A stretch of DNA of 64,000 nucleotides from Alteromonas aquimaris (GTDB lineage: Bacteria > Pseudomonadota > Gammaproteobacteria > Enterobacterales > Alteromonadaceae): NCBI RefSeq assembly GCF_026183695.1, contig NZ_JAPFRD010000009.1, forward strand, positions 1 through 64,000, written 5' to 3'. This document shows positions 41,215 through 50,862 of the stretch, piece by piece. How positions within the stretch are numbered: the first letter of the stretch is position 1; each line of letters begins with the position of its first letter. The position numbers and the translations under genes were made by a program. Under the pieces are notes generated by a model. The model searched no databases. It was given only the letters and a program-made list of their open reading frames with translations, and was not told the DNA's origin.

Positions 41215-42111
41215 TTATTGTCCTTTATTACCTGCAATGAGTGCATGTTTATCAAGTAAGGCTTCGATTTGTTTTTTACTTTTTAGTTCCGGTAATACCA
41301 ATGGCAGACGTAAATGAGCAGAATTAATTTTGCCCATCTTGTATAGCGCCCACTTTGGCATAACTGGATTAGACTCGACAAATAACGCATGATGGAATGC
41401 GTGGATCTGTTCATCCAACTCTCTACATTTAGTAAAGTTACCCGCTAGCGCCGCATTGCATATTTGAGCCATAATGGCAGGTAAAATATTGGCTGTTACC
41501 GAGATAACACCATGTCCACCCTGACAGAGAAATTCGCAACTTGTGGCATCATCGCCACTTAACAAAACAAAGTCTTCCGGTACCAGTGCTTGGGTAACTT
41601 TTAATCTGCTTATATCACCTGTCGCGTCTTTTAGACCGACAATATTCTTATGTTGCGCCAGCTCTGCAACTGTTTCAGACAACATATCGGCCACCGTTCT
41701 GCCTGGCACATTGTATAATAAAAGCGGGATATCTGTCGCGTCAGCTATTGCATTAAAATGGGCCACCATACCAGCCTGTTGAGGCTTATTATAATAAGGT
41801 ACCACACTCAGGAAGCCATCAACCCCCAGATGTGCCATTTGTTCGCTCAAGTATATTGCTTCTGCAGTAGAGTTGGCACCGCTTCCTGCAAGGACGGGTA
41901 AGGCGCCATTTACCATCGCAACGGTCTGTTTGACGACTTCAATGTGTTCTTCAAAAGGTAAGGTCGCCGATTCTCCCGTCGTTCCTGCCGCTACAATTCC
42001 ATGCGTGCCGCTGTCGATATGAAATTTAATTAAGTTTTCTAAAGCCGGATAGTCTACCCTGCCTTGATCATTCATTGGCGTAATAAGTGCGACATAGCTG
42101 CCTTTAAACAT
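41215..42111 (-). CDS. dapA: 4-hydroxy-tetrahydrodipicolinate synthase
   Basis: 298 aa from ATG 42111 (MFKGSYVALITPMND), which has GAGG at good spacing; the open frame continues 29 codons upstream without conservation. Lysine/diaminopimelate pathway. The catalytic triad and Schiff-base residues are visible in GTTGESATL, YNVPGRTVADM and NIVGLKDATGD (Lys). First gene of the dapA-bamC-purC unit, divergent from gcvR. Confidence 0.97.
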   Translation of the reverse strand: MFKGSYVALITPMNDQGRVDYPALENLIKFHIDSGTHGIVAAGTTGESATLPFEEHIEVVKQTVAMVNGALPVLAGSGANSTAEAIYLSEQMAHLGVDGFLSVVPYYNKPQQAGMVAHFNAIADATDIPLLLYNVPGRTVADMLSETVAELAQHKNIVGLKDATGDISRLKVTQALVPEDFVLLSGDDATSCEFLCQGGHGVISVTANILPAIMAQICNAALAGNFTKCRELDEQIHAFHHALFVESNPVMPKWALYKMGKINSAHLRLPLVLPELKSKKQIEALLDKHALIAGNKGQ

Positions 42112-42285
42112 TAGAAACCTCATTGTTGAGAAGGCCACATGGTAATTATCTAAACTAGTAAAAACAAGCGATCTATCCCCCTCAAACGTAAAAAACAATC
42201 TTTTTTTTCACATTTCAGTTTGCATGTGGTCATAAGAAAAAACTCTGTGCTACCATTTGCTCCTCTCAAGACTGGAAAAGTTTTC

Positions 42286-42846
42286 ATGAAGCAGCAATTG
42301 ATAGTGACAATTCTCGGTACTGACAAAAGTGGAATATTGAGTCAGATTGCGTCAACTGTCTCTGAGGTACAATGTAATATTTTGGATAGCAGGCAAGCTA
42401 TATATGGCAAGGAGTTTTCTCTTACCATGATACTGGAAGGGTCTCATACCGCCATCACCAAGGCTGAATGTACTTTGCCATCAGTTTGTCAGCGCCTTGA
42501 TTTACTCTCTCTGATGAAGCGTACAAGCCATCATGAAAAACAAAATCTTGAGCATCTTTTTAATGTTGAGTTTAGTGGAGCTGATGCCGCGGGTTTAGTT
42601 CAGGCGGTGACCGGTTTTTTTGCTGAACGAAACGCATCAATTAGTGCATTCAGACAGCGAACGTTTCGCGATAGTGCCACTCAGCAAGAAACCATGCGCT
42701 GTAAATTTGTCGTCAATGCGCCCAATTCGGTAAACTTCAATGAATTGGAAGTGGCGTTGAATGCCCTCTTTGAAAAGTTGAATGTAACGGGCAAGGTTAC
42801 AGATAAACAAAAAAAGGAAGAAAATGAAAACTCTACAAGCTGGTGA
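42286..42846 (+). CDS. gcvR: Glycine cleavage system transcriptional repressor GcvR
   Basis: 186 aa from ATG 42286 (MKQQLIVTILGTDKSGILSQIAS). Two ACT domains are apparent, at residues 4-75 and 90-165 (FNVEFSGADAAGLVQAVTGFFAERNASISAF). In E. coli GcvR binds GcvA and represses the gcv operon when glycine is low. Its 3' end overlaps bcp by 23 bp, and the pair is divergent from dapA as in E. coli. Confidence 0.88.
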   Translation: MKQQLIVTILGTDKSGILSQIASTVSEVQCNILDSRQAIYGKEFSLTMILEGSHTAITKAECTLPSVCQRLDLLSLMKRTSHHEKQNLEHLFNVEFSGADAAGLVQAVTGFFAERNASISAFRQRTFRDSATQQETMRCKFVVNAPNSVNFNELEVALNALFEKLNVTGKVTDKQKKEENENSTSW

Positions 42847-43285
42847 TAAAGCACCATCATTCACTTTACCAGATCATAACGGCAATTTAGTCTCGTTAGA
42901 CAACATTAAATCCAGCAAGGTCTTAGTTTACTTTTACCCAAAAGCAATGACCCCTGGCTGCACAGTCCAAGCCCAAAACCTTCGCGATAGTAAAACAGAA
43001 CTAGAAGCTAAAAATGTAGTGATTTTAGGGATAAGCCCCGACCCGGTTAAACGCTTGCCGAAATTTATCGAAAAAGAAAACCTTAACTTCACTTTATTAT
43101 CAGACGAAGATCATGCCGTCGCAGAAAAATTCGGCGTGTGGGGACAAAAGAAGTTTATGGGGAAAGAATATGATGGAATACATCGTATCAGTTTTTTAAT
43201 CAACGAAAACGGCGAAATCGAGAAGGTGTTTGATAAATTCAAGACCAAAGAACATCATCAAGTGGTATTGGATTATTTAAGCTAA
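42824..43285 (+). CDS. bcp: Thioredoxin-dependent peroxiredoxin BCP, one-cysteine type
   Basis: 153 aa thiol peroxidase. The peroxidatic cysteine is in YFYPKAMTPGCTVQAQNLRD at about residue 46. The place five residues later, where E. coli Bcp has its resolving cysteine (GCTVQAC), is Gln, and no other Cys exists in the protein, so it would have to work by a one-Cys mechanism or with an external thiol. The start lies inside gcvR with ribosome-site-like AAGGAAG before it. Confidence 0.93.
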   Translation: MKTLQAGDKAPSFTLPDHNGNLVSLDNIKSSKVLVYFYPKAMTPGCTVQAQNLRDSKTELEAKNVVILGISPDPVKRLPKFIEKENLNFTLLSDEDHAVAEKFGVWGQKKFMGKEYDGIHRISFLINENGEIEKVFDKFKTKEHHQVVLDYLS

Positions 43286-43306
43286 ACAAAAGCCAAACGG
43301 CCCGTG

Positions 43307-43330
43307 CCCATGTTGTTAACACAACATGGG
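43307..43330. terminator. Hairpin between convergent bcp and perM
   Basis: CCCATGTTGT-TAAC-ACAACATGGG, a 10-bp perfect stem. No long T-run follows on either strand, so termination is plausible but unproven. Confidence 0.55.
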
Positions 43331-43340
43331 TCAAGATAGA

Positions 43341-44414
43341 TTAAACCGCATTGGCTTTACTTGGACTGGGATTACTAGACCACGCCGTGATGACTGCCTT
43401 TACCAATGTCGCTAGGGGTATAGCAAAAAATACCCCCCAGAAGCCCCACAGTCCTCCAAAGAACAAGACCGCAATAATAATGTACAGAGGGTGCAAACTT
43501 ACTGCTTCTGAAAATAAGATGGGCACGAGAACATTCCCATCTAAAGCCTGGATGATTCCATAGGCTGCCATTAGGTACCAGAATTCGGGGCTAATTCCCC
43601 ACTGGAACATAGCAACTACTGCCACCGGAATGGTTACAACCGCAGCGCCTATATAAGGAATAAGTACCGAGAGCCCCACTAGTACACCTAACAACATCGC
43701 ATAGCGCAGATCCATAAGCACAAACGTGATACACGAAACAGCCCCAACTATCACTATTTCAATCACTTTACCACGTATGTAATTGGCGATTTGCGCATTC
43801 ATTTCGTGACCCACCTGGGTAATCAGCCGGCGCTCCTGCGGCAGCAAACGAGATATGCTCTGAAGAAAAAACGCCTTGTCTTTCAACATAAAGAACACCA
43901 TTAACGGCACGAGTATCAGATACACCAACAGTGCCGCTAAGTTACCTATTGAACTAAATGACGCCGATAATAACTGTTCACCAAACTCAACAAGCTTGTC
44001 ATTAAGCCCCTCCATCATATTGTGGATCTGGTATACCTGAACGTAATCTGGGTACTTTTGCGGAAGCGTTATTAGCCAGTCTTGGGCACGTTGCCAAATG
44101 AGGGGCGTTTCTTGGATTAAATTTACACTTTGTTTAGAGATTATGGGCATAAGACCGATGAGGATAAGTACCGTCACACCAATAAACAGGGAAAGTACGA
44201 TAGCACAGGCAATGGCTCTTCCCACCCCAATCCGCATTAAACGATTTACCGGCCAATCCAGCAGATAAGCAATGCCCGCCGCGACCAGAACAGGCATGAT
44301 AAGCCCTCCCCAGAATACGATCACCGCGGTGGACAAAAGGATTAAGATGAGTAACATCGCGGCGTCGGGATCGGAAAACTTTCGACGATACCAGCGACCA
44401 AAAACACTTAGCAT
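43341..44414 (-). CDS. perM: AI-2E family transporter (PerM-like permease)
   Basis: 357 aa with about seven membrane helices, including a hydrophobic pair at residues 20-55 and the family region LIPYIGAAVVTIPVAVVAMF and ILFSEAVSLHPLYIIIAVLFFGGLWGFWG. The family is annotated as AI-2 exporter or Na+/H+ antiporter-like; PerM itself has no settled substrate. It is divergent from bepA, which matches E. coli synteny. Confidence 0.9.
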   Translation of the reverse strand: MLSVFGRWYRRKFSDPDAAMLLILILLSTAVIVFWGGLIMPVLVAAGIAYLLDWPVNRLMRIGVGRAIACAIVLSLFIGVTVLILIGLMPIISKQSVNLIQETPLIWQRAQDWLITLPQKYPDYVQVYQIHNMMEGLNDKLVEFGEQLLSASFSSIGNLAALLVYLILVPLMVFFMLKDKAFFLQSISRLLPQERRLITQVGHEMNAQIANYIRGKVIEIVIVGAVSCITFVLMDLRYAMLLGVLVGLSVLIPYIGAAVVTIPVAVVAMFQWGISPEFWYLMAAYGIIQALDGNVLVPILFSEAVSLHPLYIIIAVLFFGGLWGFWGVFFAIPLATLVKAVITAWSSNPSPSKANAV

Positions 44415-44737
44415 AAATATTCCCGCTAAAACGACTTCGCTTTAAGGTTTGGCATAATAGGTAAATGACGTAGGGCTAGCAATAGAATTATTTCTATTCT
44501 TATCACAATCTCTTACAGCTTAAGATTGGAATTTACTTAATGTACGTTTAAAAATTAGGATAAGATGACTATTTAATACAATGTGTTGTGGTAAACGTAT
44601 ATTAATACGGTAATTAACTTGAAGGTGAGTGCTGCGTTGATCTGCCCTCCCTGCAGGACGAATTGTGAAACCATCTGACAATTAAAGACTCTAACGCACC
44701 ATAAACGCAATTGCAGTGCTCAAATTTGGCAGGATCA

Positions 44738-46201
44738 ATGAGATTATTCGCGCGAACTTTACGATTTTCTGGATTACTAACCCTCGGTCTGACGCTTGCC
44801 GCTGTGGCTCAGGATGGCACGTTTAATAATAAAAATACTCTTCCCGAAATTGGCGTGGTGGCATCCGATGCGCTCCCCCTCGATAAAGAATTGATTATTG
44901 GCGATGCGGTGATGCGCCAAATGCGAGCGCAATCCCCTGTTATCGCCGATCCGCTACTCGATGAATATTTACAGGATTTAGGGAACCGTTTAGTCGCCCA
45001 GGCGGAGAATGTGAAATTCCCATTCAAGTTTTTTTGGGTCAATAATAACGCGCTGAATGCGTTTGCTTTTTTTGGAGGCCATATTGGTGTACACACCGGC
45101 CTGATATTCAAATCAAAATCTGAAAGCGAGTTGGCGTCTGTACTAGCGCACGAAGTCGCTCACGTCACTCAGCGACATCTAGCCAGACGTATCCAGTCGC
45201 AGCAGCGCTCTACTCCCATTGCAATAGCTTCAATGCTCGGGGGTATCCTCGTTGCCATGGCAAATCCGCAAGCGGGGATGGCAGTAATGCAAACGGGCCA
45301 GGCCGCATCTGCTCAGATGCAGATTGATTATACGCGTTCTAACGAACAAGAGGCAGACCGCATCGGAATTGCCATGCTGTCACGGGCGAACTTTGATCCT
45401 GAAGGCGCAGCATCATTCTTCTCAACCCTGGCTGAAGAATATCGGTTGGTATCCAGACCCCCTGCACGCTTACTTTCACACCCTCTTACTGAAACACGTA
45501 TAGCTGATGCCCGGGCACGAGCGAGCAGTTATCCCCAAACGCACGTGCCAGAAAGCCTGTCTTTTCATCTGGCCAGGGCACGTGTAATGGCACGCTACGT
45601 ATTTGAAGCGGATTATGCGTTGGATTACTTTAAAGCGGCAGTGGAAAAAAATACGTTTAAGGTTAATCAGGCTGCTCAATACGGTTTGGCGCTCGCCTAC
45701 CTGAGAGCCGAAAAATATGACAAAGCAGAAGAAACACTATCAGTTTTATTGCAACAACGTCCGGAAAATCTGTTTTATCTCGATTTAGCCACCGACATTT
45801 CTTTGGCAAAAGACCAGTTCGCAGAAGCCATTGAGCGATTAGCTCCGCATCTGGCGCGTACGCCCAGAAACCAGGTGTTAGCGTTAAATCAAGCTAACGC
45901 AATGATTGAAGCAGGACAATACCAAAACGCAATAGCGATACTAAAAGACTTCTTATTGGTAAATAATCAGCATCAATTACCTTATCAATTGTTAACTGAG
46001 GCGTACAAGCAATCCCGTCAATTAAAAGACATGCATCAAAGTAAAGCGGAGACGTTCGCGCTTTATGGTGCTTATTCGCGTGCAGTGGATGAACTTCAGC
46101 ACGCTTATAACTTTGCCAAAGAAAATCATCTAGAAAAACAAAAAATTCGCGCAAGAATTAAACAGCTACGGGAAGAAGAAGAGCGCTTAAAGCGATTGTG
46201 A
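44738..46201 (+). CDS. bepA: Periplasmic metalloprotease/chaperone BepA
   Basis: 487 aa from ATG 44738 (MRLFARTLRFSGLLTLGLTLAAVAQ), a signal peptide; the earlier ATG 44711 is less likely. The M48 zinc site is HEVAHVTQRH with the third ligand in NEQEADRIG. The C-terminal half holds tetratricopeptide repeats (for example QYGLALAYLRAEKYDKAEETL). It degrades or helps mature the LptD barrel at the outer membrane. Its last 15 bases overlap the convergent thioredoxin-like gene. Confidence 0.95.
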   Translation: MRLFARTLRFSGLLTLGLTLAAVAQDGTFNNKNTLPEIGVVASDALPLDKELIIGDAVMRQMRAQSPVIADPLLDEYLQDLGNRLVAQAENVKFPFKFFWVNNNALNAFAFFGGHIGVHTGLIFKSKSESELASVLAHEVAHVTQRHLARRIQSQQRSTPIAIASMLGGILVAMANPQAGMAVMQTGQAASAQMQIDYTRSNEQEADRIGIAMLSRANFDPEGAASFFSTLAEEYRLVSRPPARLLSHPLTETRIADARARASSYPQTHVPESLSFHLARARVMARYVFEADYALDYFKAAVEKNTFKVNQAAQYGLALAYLRAEKYDKAEETLSVLLQQRPENLFYLDLATDISLAKDQFAEAIERLAPHLARTPRNQVLALNQANAMIEAGQYQNAIAILKDFLLVNNQHQLPYQLLTEAYKQSRQLKDMHQSKAETFALYGAYSRAVDELQHAYNFAKENHLEKQKIRARIKQLREEEERLKRL

Positions 46202-46702
46202 TTTTAGCGCTTGAATTTTTTGATGAAGCCCCTTTTCAGTTTGTTCACCGAATAAGGTAGCGGCAACGTCCCCATTTGGGGCAATAATAAATGTTGCGGG
46301 TAGATAGCCTGGGGTCTGAGTGGGCAGTTTGTTATCGACCTCATTGGGAATAACCGGGAACTGAATCTTGAATTCTCGAATCAGCGCCTGAATCTCAGGG
46401 GTAGGCATCGGGTCATAGTTCACCCCAAATAATTTAACATCTTCATCAACAGAATCAGCGAAGCGATTTAATTCTGGTAATTCTCGTAGACAAGGTGCGC
46501 ACCACTTAGCGAAATAGTTTAGTACCACCCATTTTCCTTCTAAATGCTGCCAACGATATTCTTTGCCATCAACGGTTTTAAAATCGGCATTTACCTGAGT
46601 GGCAGTAAACACTCCTAAAGCGAGACTTGCCACTCCAATCAAAAAAGCACAGGTAAAAAAGACCCTCTTCTGTCCTGAAGTACGGCTTAACGATTGCTTC
46701 AT
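46187..46702 (-). CDS. TlpA-like thioredoxin-fold lipoprotein or periplasmic reductase
   Basis: 171 aa. An N-terminal membrane segment (residues 14-33, FFTCAFLIGVASLALGVFTA) exports it. The thioredoxin active site is FAKWCAPCLRELPEL (C-x2-C) at about residue 66, and the cis-proline region TPGYLPATFIIAP is present. It is a TlpA/ResA-type disulfide reductase; substrate unknown. Its 3' end overlaps bepA by 15 bases, and it is divergent from arsC. Confidence 0.85.
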   Translation of the reverse strand: MKQSLSRTSGQKRVFFTCAFLIGVASLALGVFTATQVNADFKTVDGKEYRWQHLEGKWVVLNYFAKWCAPCLRELPELNRFADSVDEDVKLFGVNYDPMPTPEIQALIREFKIQFPVIPNEVDNKLPTQTPGYLPATFIIAPNGDVAATLFGEQTEKGLHQKIQALKSQSL

Positions 46703-46780
46703 TGTTTTGGATTACCTCTTGATAAATGTTTACAAAATCGCAATAGTGTCGCCATTCATATCATCATAAAAAAGAACATT

Positions 46781-47134
46781 ATGTCTACTGTTAAAATTCT
46801 ACATAACCCCCGCTGTTCAAAAAGCCGCCAAACGCTTACCTTGTTAGAAGAGAGAGGGATTGATGCGGAAGTAGTCGAGTATTTGAAAAATCCCCTTGAT
46901 AAAAAGGAATTACAACAGCTTTATAAGAAGTTAAATGTCGACGCAGTAATAAAAATGATGCGCACAAAAGAAGCAGAATTTGCGCAAGCAGACTTGAGCA
47001 CCACCCATTCTTCTGAAGACGACCTTTTTAATGCTATGGTTACCTACCCTAAATTGATAGAACGGCCAATCGTAATTAAAGGAGATCAGGCGCGCATCGG
47101 CCGGCCTCCAGAATCTGTGTTGGAAATATTATAA
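46781..47134 (+). CDS. arsC: Arsenate reductase family protein (YfgD-like)
   Basis: 117 aa from ATG 46781 (MSTVKILHNPRCSKSRQTL); the longer frame upstream is not conserved. The glutathione/glutaredoxin-type catalytic cysteine is in HNPRCSKSRQ, and the arginine and loop RPIVIKGDQARIGRPPE complete the active site. Most likely equivalent to E. coli YfgD beside bepA. Its stop overlaps the next start by one base (TAATG). Confidence 0.92.
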   Translation: MSTVKILHNPRCSKSRQTLTLLEERGIDAEVVEYLKNPLDKKELQQLYKKLNVDAVIKMMRTKEAEFAQADLSTTHSSEDDLFNAMVTYPKLIERPIVIKGDQARIGRPPESVLEIL

Positions 47135-47709
47135 TGAATCCTATTTTAGTGCTGTATTACAGTCGCTACGGCAGCACAAAAAAGCTCGCGGAGGCGATCG
47201 TTCAAGGCATTGAAAGTGCAGATATGCCTGTATTGGTTAGAACCGTACCATCGTTAACGCAAGATGCTGAGCCGGTCGATCAAAGTGGCATGCCTCCTGA
47301 AGTCTCCATCAGAGATTTTGAGCGTTGCAGCGGCCTCGCTTTGGGTAGCCCTACTCGCTTTGGTAACATGGCTGCGCCCTTGAAACACTTTTTGGATAGC
47401 ACCAGTCAAAGTTGGCTAAAAGGAGCAATGATCAATAAACCGTGCTGCGTATTTACCTCTACTAACAGTATGCATGGTGGGCAAGAATCAACCCTGCTCA
47501 GTATGATGCTACCGCTTCTGCATCATGGCATGGTATATTGCGGTGTACCTTACTCTGAACCAGCGCTTCACGAAACGAGAACGGGTGGTTCGCCCTACGG
47601 TGTGTCTCATGTGGCTTTTGATAATAACAGTGAATTATCAGAACATGAGCGAACGCTAAGTTACGCGCAAGGTAAACGACTGGCTGAATTAGCCAAAAAA
47701 CTCTATTGA
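47134..47709 (+). CDS. NAD(P)H:quinone oxidoreductase, WrbA-like flavodoxin
   Basis: 191 aa. FMN-binding flavodoxin loop VLYYSRYGSTKKLAEAI at the N-terminus, and the second FMN loop GSPTRFGNMAAPLKHFLD. TSTNSMHGGQESTLLSM is the WrbA-type isoalloxazine loop. A two-electron quinone reductase protecting against oxidative stress. Translationally coupled to arsC by TAATG. Confidence 0.9.
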   Translation: MNPILVLYYSRYGSTKKLAEAIVQGIESADMPVLVRTVPSLTQDAEPVDQSGMPPEVSIRDFERCSGLALGSPTRFGNMAAPLKHFLDSTSQSWLKGAMINKPCCVFTSTNSMHGGQESTLLSMMLPLLHHGMVYCGVPYSEPALHETRTGGSPYGVSHVAFDNNSELSEHERTLSYAQGKRLAELAKKLY

Positions 47710-47727
47710 TAATGTAGTGAATGCTGT

Positions 47728-48147
47728 ATGAATCTTTCTACCTCGTTTTATCGTTATTTAGCATTAATTTCTTATGGTGGTTTACTTCTACTGGTAGCCA
47801 GCTGGCACTTTATAATAGTAGAAGAAACACCTTATTCCGCTTTATTTATTTTCCTCTTCTACATACTTCCATTATTACTTCCGTTTAAAGGACTTATACA
47901 GGGCAAACCCTACACTCACGCCTGGGCAAACTTTATCGTGATGTTTTATTTACTTCATGGTTTTACCATTAGCTATGCCGAACCAACACTACGTATTTAT
48001 GGGATAATAGAAATCTTACTTAGTTCGTGTATGTTCATAGGTTGTAGTTTTTTTGCGCGAAAAAGGGGAAGAGAGTTAAACTTAGGAATAAAAAAACTTA
48101 AAGTAGAAATGCAGGAAGAGCGCGAACGGTTTAAAGGAGTACAGTAG
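47728..48147 (+). CDS. DUF2069 family membrane protein
   Basis: 139 aa with four hydrophobic helices (about residues 12-30, 37-57, 69-86, 91-111) and a basic tail (RKRGRELNLGIKKLKVEMQ). The family member PFKGLIQGKPYTHAWANFIV is typical of DUF2069, often found after the WrbA-like gene in marine gammaproteobacteria. No function known. Its stop overlaps the next start as TAGTG. Confidence 0.85.
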   Translation: MNLSTSFYRYLALISYGGLLLLVASWHFIIVEETPYSALFIFLFYILPLLLPFKGLIQGKPYTHAWANFIVMFYLLHGFTISYAEPTLRIYGIIEILLSSCMFIGCSFFARKRGRELNLGIKKLKVEMQEERERFKGVQ

Positions 48148-50060
48148 TGATGCGTTGGTTATTATACATAAGTGTGGTATTAGTCGCCGGCTGTGGCGGT
48201 TCCGGGGGAAGTGATTCACCTGGCACCACGCCCCCTGCTAATAACCCTGTATTGATCATCTCTGGCCCAAGTGAAGTTGTGTCGGGGGACTCTGTTGATC
48301 TTGTGGTTACCGCAGACAACAATACCGCATTATCAGCGGTAAACTGGAAGGTAGATCAGGACAATCTTAAACTATTGACCGCCCATACCCAAGTGCTTGG
48401 TTTTGATGCACCTTCTGCGGGCGACTATGTTTTTACGGTCACTGCAAGAACAGCCTCCGGGAGTTCGATTAGCACAGAGTACGCTTTAACAGTCTTGGAC
48501 GGCGATACCCCAGAGGCAGTATTGAGAGTGGGCCATCAAGCTGCAGAGGGTGGTAGAGTATCCTTACGCGTTGATAATACGTCCTCAAAAACGGTTGAAT
48601 CTGTCAGCTGGCAACAAGTCAGCGGGCCCGCGGCGGTTGATGTGGTTTTTGATGACAACGATGAGCCCAAACATAATATATATTTCGATGCCCCTCGAGT
48701 TAATAACGATGTAGTTATTACTTACCGCGCTACCTTGCATTTTGATGATGGCTCAGAGGCATCAGATGAAACGCAGATACTGGTAAAAAATATGGAAATC
48801 ATTGAGGACGCTTTTTTTACCCGAAGTGAAATGTTCGTCTCCAGTCATATGCAGGCCTATCGCAAAAACAGCCCTTATGCGGATGCGTTGGATGAGTGCG
48901 TTTACAATAATAGAATCACCTACCCGTGTGAGTTTGAAACACTTCCGTTAATAGGGCAACAAACTGAGTCACCTACTGTCGCCGACGTTCTCGATAGAAC
49001 TTATGTTTCGCACCCTTGGATGGGAGATGCGTTAAAAGCATATTTAGAGAATGCTCCGGCAGGGGAAGACATGCTATCTTTGTTGCGCGGCGTGACCGCC
49101 GTAGTGATATCCTATGATATTCGGCCCTCTTTTTATTGGGTAGTCACGGGTGCCATCTATCTGGATGCAAGAAACTTTTGGCGCACCCCAGCACAACGAG
49201 ATACTTTGAATACCGAGCCGGATTATCGCAGTAATTTCGGCAATGAGCTTGCTTATCGTACCACCTGGCGCTATGTAAAAGATGGCGAATATTATTACCC
49301 ACAACCAGGCTTAGCGCCTGAATTACGGAATACGCGCACCCTGCTTGGTGTGCAGCAGGCGGTAGATTGGCTGTTATACCATGAGCTGGGTCATGCTAAT
49401 GACTTCTTCAACTATGCCAGTTGGTCCCAAATTCCATTGTCCACCACCCCCCTTGATTGGTTCGAAGACAATGCACCCAAATCTGATGGGTTAGCGACAG
49501 CATTGCCGCTAACGTCGGTTGAGCTGCATGAGTTAGCACAGGTTAATTTTGGTGGGGAAAAAGCGACCCCACAACAAAAAGCCTATACTGCTGAGGATGT
49601 GGCAACCTTCTTTCAGGATGACGGCGCTTCTTCCTTCTATTCGTATTTCACCACCCGGGAAGATTATGCCACCCTTTTCGAACAGTTTATGATGCTATAT
49701 CGCATACAAGCATCATCTGATGTGGGCGTATTCACCGCCGAAACGTTCGAAAATGAAGAGTATATTCTCACCTGGGGCCAACGAAATCGAATCAATCACG
49801 CCAACGTTCAGCAACGCGCAAAATACGTGGTGAATCGTATACTGCCAGATTTGGATGTCGATGCCATTCAAACCACGTTGCCCGAGCCGCAACTGCTACC
49901 TGTTGGTGAAGACTGGTATGACACGGTAGTGCTGAAGGGAGAAGCAGTAGAATCCCTAGAATCGATTTCTCTTCTACGTTTACAAAAAGTGATGGCAGCT
50001 GAGCGACCAGAAATTCTGCCCGCTCTTCCACTGCCCGTATTGGAAGGTCAGCCTAAATAA
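48147..50060 (+). CDS. Putative secreted lipoprotein with Ig-like domains and a zinc-protease motif
   Basis: About 637 aa; GTG 48147 has AGGAG at seven-base spacing, with ATG 48150 next to it. A signal peptide with lipobox VAGCGGSGG is followed by a Ser/Pro/Thr linker. Residues 35-215 look like two beta-sandwich (PKD/Ig-like) domains. A second region has an H-E-x-x-H zinc signature, WLLYHELGHANDFFNY, near residue 411, with downstream acidic residues that could supply the third ligand. I do not recognise the family. Substrate and location (outer-membrane or surface) are inference. Starts on the last base of the DUF2069 stop. Confidence 0.7.
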   Translation: MMRWLLYISVVLVAGCGGSGGSDSPGTTPPANNPVLIISGPSEVVSGDSVDLVVTADNNTALSAVNWKVDQDNLKLLTAHTQVLGFDAPSAGDYVFTVTARTASGSSISTEYALTVLDGDTPEAVLRVGHQAAEGGRVSLRVDNTSSKTVESVSWQQVSGPAAVDVVFDDNDEPKHNIYFDAPRVNNDVVITYRATLHFDDGSEASDETQILVKNMEIIEDAFFTRSEMFVSSHMQAYRKNSPYADALDECVYNNRITYPCEFETLPLIGQQTESPTVADVLDRTYVSHPWMGDALKAYLENAPAGEDMLSLLRGVTAVVISYDIRPSFYWVVTGAIYLDARNFWRTPAQRDTLNTEPDYRSNFGNELAYRTTWRYVKDGEYYYPQPGLAPELRNTRTLLGVQQAVDWLLYHELGHANDFFNYASWSQIPLSTTPLDWFEDNAPKSDGLATALPLTSVELHELAQVNFGGEKATPQQKAYTAEDVATFFQDDGASSFYSYFTTREDYATLFEQFMMLYRIQASSDVGVFTAETFENEEYILTWGQRNRINHANVQQRAKYVVNRILPDLDVDAIQTTLPEPQLLPVGEDWYDTVVLKGEAVESLESISLLRLQKVMAAERPEILPALPLPVLEGQPK

Positions 50061-50097
50061 TCTAGGTTACAAAGAAAGGGCTAATTCACTAGGTGGA

Positions 50098-50862
50098 TTA
50101 GCCTTCACTTTCCATCACCTGCCTGACCAACGTTAATGTCAGGCGTCTTTTTTCCTGTAAAGACCTTTCATCAAGTACATCAAGTACTCTGAGTAGCGAA
50201 GGTAAATCTCTGTCACTTCTATTGAGCAGATAATCCAGCGCGGCTTCGGATAACTTCAAACCTCTTTGTTTAGCGCGAAGCCGAATAACCGTTTTGCGCT
50301 CTTCTTCAGTCAATGGCTGTACTTGGAATGTTATACCCCACCCCAATCGAGACCGAAGATCGGGTAACGCAAAATCAGGATGTGAAGGACCAAATTCTGA
50401 GGTGCATACAAGGGTGGTAAGGTGGCTTTCGCTAACCCGGTTAATTAAATCGAACAGGCCTACTTCCCACTCCCGGATGCCAGCTACAGCATGCATATTA
50501 TCAAGACAGATAAGGCTTACCTGCTCAAGTCCTTCAAGCACTTGAGGGTGTAATTGCTTATAGTCATTAAGATTTAAATAAATATGTGAAGATTTGCGCT
50601 GAGCAAGTTCATGACAGAGTGAAAACAGCAAGTGACTCTTTCCCCTGCCCGGACCGCCCACGATGTTAATCAACGGTAAGTTTTGTCCGGAGAGCAAACT
50701 TAGCAGCTGTCTGCCATTTTCCCCTGATGCATTCGCCAACTTGCTCAATAGATCAACTAGTTGACGATTTTCGCCGGCCACAAAACTGGAGAAGGTCTCA
50801 TCTACAGGTAAGCTTACAGGCAGTGGAAGCTGAACCGCCTGCGTTGAGTTTTTGCTATTCAT
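50098..50862 (-). CDS. hda: DnaA regulatory inactivator Hda
   Basis: 254 aa AAA+ protein homologous to the DnaA ATPase core. The clamp-binding pentapeptide QLPLPVSL is near the N-terminus. Walker A is VGGPGRGKSHLLFSL (residues about 70-84), and LICLDNMHAV is Walker B. With the DNA-loaded beta clamp it drives hydrolysis of ATP-DnaA after initiation. It overlaps the DUF2066 gene by eight bases. A small hairpin covers its stop codon (GGCTAAT...ATTAGCC). Confidence 0.95.
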   Translation of the reverse strand: MNSKNSTQAVQLPLPVSLPVDETFSSFVAGENRQLVDLLSKLANASGENGRQLLSLLSGQNLPLINIVGGPGRGKSHLLFSLCHELAQRKSSHIYLNLNDYKQLHPQVLEGLEQVSLICLDNMHAVAGIREWEVGLFDLINRVSESHLTTLVCTSEFGPSHPDFALPDLRSRLGWGITFQVQPLTEEERKTVIRLRAKQRGLKLSEAALDYLLNRSDRDLPSLLRVLDVLDERSLQEKRRLTLTLVRQVMESEG

